Below, in pieces: positions 32,386-41,385 of a stretch of DNA of 64,000 nt. Below the pieces are notes generated by a model, which made no database searches, had not been told where the DNA came from, and was given only the letters and a program-made list of their open reading frames with translations. Source of the stretch: Rachicladosporium sp. CCFEE 5018 (Eukaryota > Ascomycota > Dothideomycetes > Cladosporiales > Cladosporiaceae); contig KZ111140.1 in assembly GCA_002077045.2 (NCBI GenBank), positions 2,457,732 through 2,521,731 on the forward strand, in the 5' to 3' direction. How positions within the stretch are numbered: position 1 is the stretch's first letter; each line of letters opens with the position of its first letter. The position numbers and the translations under genes are program-made.

Positions 32386-34182
32386 ATGGCCATCTCCGAT
32401 AAGTCGATAGATGCTGCGACCGATTGTGACCCTCACTCTAGTGATGGTGGCGGCGTCGACATCGATGAAGTGCGCAGCGAATCATCAGACACCACTGTCA
32501 CGCCACGCCGACAAGCTCACGAAGGTAATGTCTAGCAGCGGTCGGCACTCGAGCTCCACATAACGCGACAAAGCGACGATAGCGAGCCAGCCTGGTCACA
32601 CCTACGCGCACAAAATGGCCCGCATTCTGCAAACGTGCAGATAAAACGCGGAGAGTCGACACACTCCCCGTACTCATACCGGGCGTCACGTGGAAATAAT
32701 GCATTTCGACTTCTAGAACTCTTCCCGGCGGAGGAATCAGAACAGGTGATCAGATGCACGATGCACTACCACTACCTCGACGGGCTGGAGCCCTCTGACT
32801 GCCCGCCGTACATCGCACTTTCGTATGCATGGGGACCTACACTGTCCAATGGCGACCATCTTGTAGGGCGCATTGTGTGCGATGACGCTGCTATACGCGG
32901 AACCGAGCATCTACACTCTGCACTCCGGCGCATTAGAAATCTCATCGATAGTGAATGGCCCAATGAGCCAATTGGCTTGCGGCCGTTTGTCTGGATCGAT
33001 GCGCTATGTATCGATCAAGAGAGTTCGAGCGAGAGGGCTTAGCAAGTACTGCTAATGGGCAAGATCTATCGCGGTTCAAGTCGCTTGCTGATCTGGCTTG
33101 GAGAGAGGCTCCCCGGCGAAGTGGATTCAATTGCCGTTGACTTTGTCGTGGAAGCTTGTACCAGCGAACGCATATGCGACTTTGCACTGGCGAAACGCGG
33201 CTTGACCTCGATCTACTCGGCGCCGTGGTTTTCGCAACGATGGATACTTCAGGAAGTCTGGTCGATAGCACCATTCAACATCTTCATGCTCTTGAGGCCC
33301 TACGTCTGGCCCACGCAAAGGTTCGTCGACCTCGGGCGAAGATCCAGTGAAAAAAGCTTCCCTGGGGGAGCTCCACAGATCATTACGTCCGGCTTCCTGG
33401 AAAGAGTACAGAGTGGGCCGAAACATCCCAAAGAACATTCGTACAGCGCCCCACGTTCCCTTCTAGCTCGGCTTTGGACTTTTCACGATGCTCAATGCTC
33501 TCTGCCGCATGATCGCTTCTTTGCCCTACTAAGCCTCTGTGACGACGTGCAAGATCTCAGCGTGGACTATCTGCTGCCTTACCCGGTCCTGGCCACGCGC
33601 ATGGCACAGCGTTTCGTGAAGCAGGGCTACGTGCTCAGGGTCCTAATGTGTGCGCTGTTGATGAATGGTGCGACAGGCGGCAGTGAAGGCAGGGATGATC
33701 TGCCATCGTGGGTTCCAGACTGGCACGCTTCGACGAGGTCGGTGTCGGATGAACATCGCGCGTTGGCAGCTCAACTGTTTGCACGAGACAGTATCAACGG
33801 TATGATAATGCAGTCGATCTTTGATGATATCCCTATTTCCATTGTAAGTATTAGTCAGCGGATCCAAGCCAGTGCGATGGGCTCTGCCCTCAGGTTGCGA
33901 ATCTGGCTGCTCGACCCCGAATTGGCGCCATCACGGAGCCGCAGGCCCACGTGTTCGACCTGCGGCTGCCTCCACGCGGCCGGCGCACGGCACAAGTGGC
34001 TTGGCTCCATATGGCCGGACCAGCTCGAGTGCTACGGTCAGTGGCTGAAGCTTGCTCAAGCAGAATCGTGCGTCTTGGGCTTGATGTCGGATTGTCAAGT
34101 TGGCTGGTTGCTACACCATGTGTCCGACACGGCCGCCCGTTGCTCCAGGCATGTCCACGGATCCCGGGCGGCCACGAAATGA
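32386..34182 (+). pseudogene. HET-domain gene interrupted by two in-frame TAG codons
   Basis: HET proteins mediate heterokaryon incompatibility and other cell-death or immunity-like responses in fungi. A single frame runs from ATG 32386 to the stop at 34180-34182 (598 codons counting stops) but is interrupted by TAG at 32533-32535 and TAG at 33040-33042. The HET core is otherwise in order: CPPYIALSYAWGP, FVWIDALCIDQ, then immediately after the second stop QVLLMGKIYRGSSRLLIWLG and WFSQRWILQEVW. Family members normally have Gln where the second TAG sits, so CAG to TAG is the simplest change. No intron with acceptable signals removes either stop while keeping the HET frame. It is a recent pseudogene, a sequencing difference, or a readthrough gene; the first seems likeliest. 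Confidence 0.8.
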
Positions 34183-34667
34183 GTCAGCGCAACCGCAATG
34201 CAGGCAACTTATCGCCTCGTCGACTGTGTGTACTTGGAGGGCGTGTACTTGCACACTTCGCGCTTTGACAACGGATTGCGGGAATCTCGTCTCCGAGATG
34301 ATCAGCTCGAGTTCGTCACAATCGTGTAATGAAAGCGGCTTACGACGAAGCTCCCAAAGTCCCTGCACATCTCAACGGATGACAATCCTTGAGTGAAGCA
34401 CTGTCGAAATGATCGCGAGACACAGATTGCTAGGCAGAGGCCCTCTCTTTGAGGTAGTAGATGCAATATAAGGTAACACTCGCAGCGAGCACCACGGTAG
34501 CAAAACTGTTTACAGACTCTGGTAACAGCTGGCAGGTAAAGAATCTTAAATGACATGATCCATACAGTCATATGCAACCAAACCCTCCCTCTGTACTCAA
34601 TCCAAACGCCCGGCGTGTACGCAGACCTCCTGTGGCGTATGGCGAGCCTTTCCCAGCACACAAACTC
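34183..34667. other. Intergenic between convergent HET and mcm5
   Basis: About 485 bp; no gene seen. Confidence 0.45.
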
Positions 34668-37004
34668 TCAAATCCCACTCCGATGCACCACCGCCCCACC
34701 CCGTCTGAACTGCACCGTCTCCCTTCTCACCAGGACCTGCAACGCCCTCCCCAGCGCCTGCTCCGAGTACCCCTTTCGCTCCACGAAATCCCTCCTCAAC
34801 GTCGCCAAACTAGCCGTAAACCCCATCGGGAGCCGTCGCCTTAACTCCTCCTCAACTTTATGCACCTCCTCCACCAGCTCCCGATTCCCCTGCATCCCCA
34901 GCGCGCTCGCGTCGCCGCCGGCGGACATCACGGCGTCCATCGTGGAACCCAGGAAGAGGCGGATGGCTTCGTCGACGTGCTTTTCTGTTGCTATGGGGAG
35001 GAGCTCGAGCTTGGCGAGGGACTCGGTGATGCGGACGAGCGATTCGAGTTGGCGCACTGTGATTGGAATGCTGGAGCGCTGATTGGCATCGGCTTCGGCG
35101 CGGGCGACTTGCCGGCGGATGGAGACGAAGTGGCTGCTTAGCTTCTCGGCCGCTTCAGCGGACAAGCGTGGAGCGCAGCGCGATTTGGCGTAGGAGATGT
35201 AGCGTTTTAGTTTCTCGACCGGGATCGCGGCGTCATCTTGCTGTACGGATTCCGTGCGGCCGTTCGTTTTCGACTGCCCGTGCATATGGATATTCATGAC
35301 GTGCTTGGCGATCGTTTCGTCGCGGTTGCGGTCGTGGTCGTCGCGGACTATGAAGATGAGGTCGAAGCGCGAGAGGATCGTGGTTTGGAAGTCGATGTTC
35401 TCGCCGGGCGTTTTCAAGTCGTCGTACCGGCCAAAGATCGGGTTGGCGGCTGCTAGGACTGAGGTACGGGCGTTCAGGATGGTGGTGATGCCGGCTTTGG
35501 CTATGGAGATTGTCTGCTGTTCCATTGCTTCGTGAATGGCGACGCGGTCTTCGTCGCGCATCTTGTCGAACTCGTCTATGCAGACCACGCCGCCGTCTGC
35601 TAGCACCATGGCGCCGCCTTCGAGGTAGAATTCCCGTGTTGAGGTATCGCGTTGGACTGAGGCTGTGAGACCTGCCGCCGAAGAGCCTTTGCCGGATGTG
35701 TAGATTGCTATGGGGGAGCACTTTTCGACGAATTTCAGGAGTTGGGACTTTGCTGTTCCGGGATCACCGAGAAGTAGGACGTTGATATCACCGCGTAATC
35801 GCATGCCGTCGGGAAGGATCTTCTTGCTGCCGCCCATCAGGAGGCAGGTTATGGCTTTCTTGATATCTGCGTTTCCGTAGATCGAGGGCGCGATGCAGGA
35901 CGCGAATTGATCATAGAGATCCGGCCGGCGGGACATTTCAAGGAACTCTTGCTCTTCTTCGGAAGAGAACTGCATCGTGGCGCCGCTAGACTGATTGTGA
36001 GAGATATCCGTTTGAATGCCAACGGCACGAAGGTATGGGTTACGGATTGCGACTGCTCCGCTGTTCTTGCTGTTCTTCTGGCTGTTGTAGATGCTGAAGA
36101 CGCCCATCACTGTGCATCGCGAGCCGGGCACTACGCGATTGGCGAGGTAGCGATCTGCACTGACGAGGATGTGTCGTGGTAATTCACCGACTGGGACATC
36201 GTCTGGTGCTTCTTGTAGCTTCAGGACTTGCTGGTCGATGAATTGACTCTTCTCGTGCACGACGAAGTATGGGTCCAGTGGGCACTTGTCCCCGTCATCT
36301 TGGCCTGTCTTTGGTCGACTACATACGCGAGGTAGCGATAGACCCGAGAAGCCTGAGGTGACTGCGATCTGTTCGCTGTGATGGCAATTTCGACATTCAA
36401 TGTGGACGGCAGTTGCCTTTGAGGAGAGAGTGCTGGCGCCAATGACGATACCGGGTATGCGCACGAGATGCGAGACATTGGTCGCAGTCAAGCCGCGGAT
36501 TGATATGTGAGCCACAGACGAATGCAGTAGTAGTTGATGGTTGGGCAGTGCCTTGGCAAGCTCGAGGTCCTCCTGACTGCGTGAGGGGTATAGGATGCGT
36601 TGTGTGCAGGTCTTGATCGCGCTTTCGAACTATGCAGAGTCAGTGCCGCCTAGTATAGCCGACTGCCACCACACACTTGCCAGAGGTATTGTGTCTGCTG
36701 GCTCATTCTGCAATCGCTGTGCCAGATCCTCGTCATACTGTATGAGGTGTGCAATATCGATGTCGCAGTAGTATTGCTTCGACAAGACGTTCGCTCGTAT
36801 CTGATCACTACCACTCTATCAGCATTCGGCTACTCCCACACTCTTGCTTCCAGCATACCGGTATATGAAGATGTGGTCCACTGCGAAGGAGAGGATGAAC
36901 TCGATGCACTTCTTCTGTATCTGTCTGTTGCTCTCTTGTCCCTCCGATTGCCTGCTCCTGTCCTCACCCCAGAGGTCGAGTGTGTAGACTGATTGCCGGT
37001 CCAT
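34668..37004 (-). CDS. mcm5: DNA replication licensing factor Mcm5
   Basis: Subunit of the hexameric MCM2-7 replicative helicase, nuclear. Three exons, 36859-37004, 36681-36807 and 34668-36629, give 744 aa. The start MDRQSVYTLDLWGED matches Mcm5 N-termini. A CRNC...C...C zinc motif lies near residue 165, Walker A GDPGTAKS near 382, Walker B CIDEFDKM near 445 and the arginine finger SRFDLIF near 510. Intron 1 is canonical (GTATGC to TAG). Intron 2 (36630-36680) appears to be a GC-AG intron with donor GCAAGT, since only this junction gives the conserved IPL-FESAIK reading. The gene diverges from vps54. A decayed copy of its last 35 codons lies at 44,498-44,604. Confidence 0.96.
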
Positions 37005-37361
37005 GGTGGGTGTTCGTATGCGGTTTGCGTCGTGTTGGTGTCGATATCTTCTCACAATGGTGGACAAGACGCGTCCATCAGCACAGGAGACGCGCCGGGA
37101 AGTGCTTGCATGAAAGCCGCTGCTAGCGTGTTGTCGGCGTTCAGATGATCTCGGTTCCGGTCCCCGACATCTGAGGCTATTGGGACAAGTGACATGAGAT
37201 GGAACGGCCGTAATCACGTTTGGTAGTTGCTGATGCAATGACCGTACTACTATCTAGGACGACTGACAGCAGACTCCTGGTATAGTCTGCCAAGCCTCAC
37301 ACTCAATGTCCGGACAACACACGCCTCGACGATCGCCCAAGCGACGTGACTGGTCGCAGCC
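37005..37361. promoter_or_regulatory. Bidirectional promoter region mcm5 / vps54
   Basis: 357 bp between divergent start codons. No MCB-type ACGCGT was found; the closest is a GACGCGTC at about 37068, which does contain ACGCG and may be an MBF-like site suited to an MCM gene. Confidence 0.45.
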
Positions 37362-40300
37362 ATGTCGGCAAACTCTCCTCGCTTCACTATCGACACCTCG
37401 GTGACGGCCTCGCCGACTGTCTCGTCGCCTGGTTCTCCACGTACCAGCGCAGGCTACCCCTTCCCAACTCAGGCATCACTCGATCGTCAGGTCTCCGCAG
37501 GCCGATTCCAGCCGCGACGAGGGAGCGCGGCCAGTGTGTCCACTGCTGCTTCTGTTGGAGGTAGCCTCGATACGAGCACTGGACGTGGCCGCACGGTACG
37601 CGAGACCAGCCAGAATGCCATCTCTACCCTCCTACAGCCGCCGATTCTGCGGACGGGTCTCCTACCCCAAACGCAAGCCGCGGCTGCAGCTGCTGGATTC
37701 AAAGCGCCAACAACACGCGACATACCGCCTGTGACCCTCACTAACATACCTCATGTGCCACCTGAGAGCTTTCGCGACTATCTCGCGAGGATAGGACCGC
37801 TCTTCGAGAGCTTCCAGCGGGGACGTGCCGAGCCAGAACCGGCGCAATGGCTGAAGAAGGATGGCGAACTGGAGAAGACGGATCGTATGGCCGAGGCATT
37901 GGAGCGGAAGATGAGCAGAGGCGGGCCTGTATCGCCGAGACTAGACCGACAGAGCTCGGGCGCCGCTCTGTCACCACTCGAGACTCCCAGAGATCAGACG
38001 CGCAGGAGATCTTCGGCGCAGTACCGACGGAGGCATGAGCCCACGCCGCTTTCAACCATACCACCTGTCTACTTCGAGGAAAGTTTTCAGCTCGAGAACC
38101 CGCGCACGTTCGATGTCGTATCTGAGCGAGCGGAGATAGTACGTCCGCCGCCTGGAACGCCTGTAGTGGAGCAGCTGGCAGCCAATGGCACCCCGTTACC
38201 TCCGAGGAAGTCCCTCGCGACCAATGCAATCCTACAGGAGAAGCTGAGTTGGTACATGGACACGGTCGAAGTGCACCTGATTAACAACATCTCTGCGGCA
38301 AGCACCGGCTTCTTCGCTGCACTTGGTAGCCTGAAGGAGCTGCAGACTGAGGCGGAGGAGAGCGTGGCTAAGATACAGGGCCTGCGAGAAGACTTACGGC
38401 GACTAGATCAGGAAGTCGCCGTAGGAGGACTGGAGGTAGCAGCTAAGCGAAGACGGAAGCAGAATGTGCAGAAGCTGGAGCGAGCGACGAGGCAGGTACA
38501 GCAGGTCGTTGAGCTTGTGAAAGATACAGACGAGAAGGTCGATGAGGGCAGTTATGAGGAGGCAGCCGATCAGATGGACCAAGTGGAACGACTCATCTGT
38601 GGATACGCCGAGCCGAACGCACCAGATCCAGGAGACTTGGTCGACCTCCGATCGCTACGGGCGTTGCAAGGTCTCGATGCTGGTATGCAGGAGCTGCAAT
38701 ATCGCATCGGATCCGGCTTCGCTGTGAGGTTCACCACAACTCTTCTCGCCGATTTGAGGCAACATATCGCGAAAGTACCGCCCGCAGAAACCTTGAAGCG
38801 CTGGTCGCGACAACGAGGCATACCTGTCACTTACATGGAGACTAGCACGGACTTACGAGATGATCTGCTTGCGAATTTGAAAGGGCTGTCACGAAGCGGG
38901 CACACAGCACCTGCAATCGCAGCCTTCCGAGAGACAGCAATGAAGGAAATGAAGTCGCTGATCCGCAAGCATCTGCCTAGTAGTACAGATGACGACGTGG
39001 ACAGCATGGTATCCTCGAGCACGAGAGGCGGCAAGCAATTGAGTCAGCAAGAGAAGAGCACCATTCTTGCGCGAAACCTGCGCGCGCTCTCCACAGAGGA
39101 TTCGGAGAAGCTGCTTGTCAATGTCTACACATCGGTAGGCGAAGCATTGCGAAGATTGTCAACACAGACGAAAGTCCTGCTCGACGTGACCAGCCAGATG
39201 CAGAGTCCGCCATCGAGTCGGCAGTCAATGGAGAAGTCGCGATCACCGCCACGATCACCCATCCTAGCGTCCATGGATGAGCGACTCACTAATGGCCGTT
39301 CGGCACTGACCTTGAAGACGAACGTGCAAGACGAACTCAGTCAGGCTCTGGACATGTCAAGTCTGCTCGGACAAGCAGTGGATACTGCTCAAACCCAGAT
39401 CACCCGAGTGCTCAAGGTGAGGAATGAACAGTCAGTCAATCTGCCTAAGGATGATTTCTTGCGATACTTCACTCTCAATCGACTATTCGCCGACGAATGT
39501 GAAGCCGTATCTGGGCGAGGCGGCATGGCGTTGCGAGGAGTGATCAACGCACAGATCAGCGGCTTTGTGCAAGCGTTGGGCCAGTCAGAGACGTCCCGAG
39601 TCTGTGAAGCGCTCGACAAAGATAATTGGAACGCCACAGACGTCAAGGAGTCAGACCAAGCAGCGCTAGATCGAGTAGTCGGAGCGATGGACAAAGACCC
39701 GCTAGAATGGACCGCGAGCGCTCGGCCGATCTGGGAGCCTTCGCCACCACATACAAATGGTACTTCGGCAGCCCCACCTAACGGCGCATCCACTCCAGCA
39801 GCCACCAACGGCACCAGCACGCCTCAGCCCGCAGCAAAAGCATCGGCAACTAAGCCCGCCCAGATTGACGCTCACCGCTTCATCCTCGTTCCCTCAGCAC
39901 TCACCTTACTGCCAAGCATTGAGACCTTCCTCGGCCTGACCACTAATCTCCCATCACTCACCCCAGCCCTCTCCACAGCCCTACTAGACGTCCTCCGCGC
40001 CTTCAACTCCCGCTCCTCACAACTCATCCTCGGCGCCGGTGCAACACGCATAGCAGGGCTAAAGAACATCACGACAAAACACCTAGCACTGAGCTCTCAA
40101 GCCCTCAGCCTAGTCATCACACTCGTGCCATACATCCGCGAAGCCATCCGTCGACACCTGCCTTCTACTACCGCGAACTCTAGCAGCTTACTAGCCGAGT
40201 GGGACAAGCTCAAACGGTTGTACCAGGAACATCAGTCCGGCATCCACGACAAGCTAGTCGAGATCATGACGTCCCGCTCCCTGACGCATACCAAGACTAT

Positions 40301-40703
40301 GCTAGCTTTGGACTTTGACACGCTTCCAGCTGCGGACACGCCCAACGCCTATATCGAGACCCTGACCCGCGAAACACTTACCCTCCACCGCGTGCTGTCG
40401 CGACATCTGAGTGAGCTCGATGTTCGGCTTATCATGAGCAGGATCTTTGAGATGTACAGGGAGCAGTGGTGTGGTGCTTTCCGGGCTGCGGATGTGAATG
40501 CAGAGGCTGGTGGGAAGGCTTTACTGAAGGATGCGGAAGCGTTTGTGGAGCGGTTGGGGAGGATTGAGGGGTTTGAGAAAGTTGGGGTTGAGATACTGGG
40601 CGGTGTGAAGGGAAAAGTGAAGGGGTTGACCTCAAATGCGGTTTTGTTTGATAAGGAGGAGGGGGAGGCGGGAAATGAGGCGATGAAGCAAGTAGCAGCT
40701 TGA
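37362..40703 (+). CDS. vps54: GARP complex subunit Vps54
   Basis: Vps54 is part of the GARP tether (Vps51-54) that captures endosome-derived vesicles at the trans-Golgi. Single exon, 1113 aa, the usual size for filamentous fungi. The first 130 residues are Ser/Pro-rich; HVPPESFRDYLARIGPLFESF and ENPRTFDVV mark the start of conserved sequence. The coiled-coil N-domain spans about 290-430 (EEAADQMDQVERLICGY). A conserved LRRLSTQTKVLLDVTSQMQ lies near 600, and FLRYFTLNRLFADECEAVSG near 700. The C-terminal Vps54 domain includes KNITTKHLALSSQALSLVI, REAIRRHL and RIFEMYREQW. No frameshift or intron seen. Confidence 0.9.
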   Translation: MSANSPRFTIDTSVTASPTVSSPGSPRTSAGYPFPTQASLDRQVSAGRFQPRRGSAASVSTAASVGGSLDTSTGRGRTVRETSQNAISTLLQPPILRTGLLPQTQAAAAAAGFKAPTTRDIPPVTLTNIPHVPPESFRDYLARIGPLFESFQRGRAEPEPAQWLKKDGELEKTDRMAEALERKMSRGGPVSPRLDRQSSGAALSPLETPRDQTRRRSSAQYRRRHEPTPLSTIPPVYFEESFQLENPRTFDVVSERAEIVRPPPGTPVVEQLAANGTPLPPRKSLATNAILQEKLSWYMDTVEVHLINNISAASTGFFAALGSLKELQTEAEESVAKIQGLREDLRRLDQEVAVGGLEVAAKRRRKQNVQKLERATRQVQQVVELVKDTDEKVDEGSYEEAADQMDQVERLICGYAEPNAPDPGDLVDLRSLRALQGLDAGMQELQYRIGSGFAVRFTTTLLADLRQHIAKVPPAETLKRWSRQRGIPVTYMETSTDLRDDLLANLKGLSRSGHTAPAIAAFRETAMKEMKSLIRKHLPSSTDDDVDSMVSSSTRGGKQLSQQEKSTILARNLRALSTEDSEKLLVNVYTSVGEALRRLSTQTKVLLDVTSQMQSPPSSRQSMEKSRSPPRSPILASMDERLTNGRSALTLKTNVQDELSQALDMSSLLGQAVDTAQTQITRVLKVRNEQSVNLPKDDFLRYFTLNRLFADECEAVSGRGGMALRGVINAQISGFVQALGQSETSRVCEALDKDNWNATDVKESDQAALDRVVGAMDKDPLEWTASARPIWEPSPPHTNGTSAAPPNGASTPAATNGTSTPQPAAKASATKPAQIDAHRFILVPSALTLLPSIETFLGLTTNLPSLTPALSTALLDVLRAFNSRSSQLILGAGATRIAGLKNITTKHLALSSQALSLVITLVPYIREAIRRHLPSTTANSSSLLAEWDKLKRLYQEHQSGIHDKLVEIMTSRSLTHTKTMLALDFDTLPAADTPNAYIETLTRETLTLHRVLSRHLSELDVRLIMSRIFEMYREQWCGAFRAADVNAEAGGKALLKDAEAFVERLGRIEGFEKVGVEILGGVKGKVKGLTSNAVLFDKEEGEAGNEAMKQVAA

Positions 40704-41385
40704 ATTACGATAACGTGTCGAACCAAAACCGCACTTCCTGAGGCTTCCTAGACCAGCACTTGACATCCAACAGAAGGTGCATGCCATGCACCTCACGATC
40801 TCCTCCTTGTACATGGCTGGTTCGCTGCTTCCGAACTTGCTGTCCAAGCACTTTCCCTACACTATAAGCGACTTCTTCATTGATGCTCTAGCCAATCTAT
40901 TGGAGCACGGGGCGTTTCACTTGCCGGCTCTTTCATTACAAGCTTTCGGCTGCGACCACATGTAAACCTTAATTTGCGGCTTGTGCAAGAGCGCGGAACC
41001 ACGGGGACATGGAAAAGCAGCACCACTGCTCTGGAGTGCTTTCACCACTCATCTTCGAGCACGGCTATACACATACATTTTGACGTCACGACCGTGGTAC
41101 TGGGCTCCGCAGAAATTGCAGCAGAGGGAAGGAACATACAGCAAGAGTCCACCCACCTCGAGGTTGACGGCAGCAATGGCCAACATACCGAATCAGTAAC
41201 GCTGGGACTGGCGTCGAGGTGGCATTGACCTTGAAAGAAGACTGCACTCATTCTAAGCACACCGGCGCTGGCGCCAGTCATCACACCCCAGACCGGGTGA
41301 CCGGACATAGAACTGCTAGCCAGTCCGCCACTAAGGCGCATAACACAGTCCCCTCCCACCAGCTTCTCGAGGATCGTTAACCGCC
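40704..41385. other. Intergenic vps54-trk1
   Basis: About 680 bp containing the trk1 promoter. No gene seen. Confidence 0.5.
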
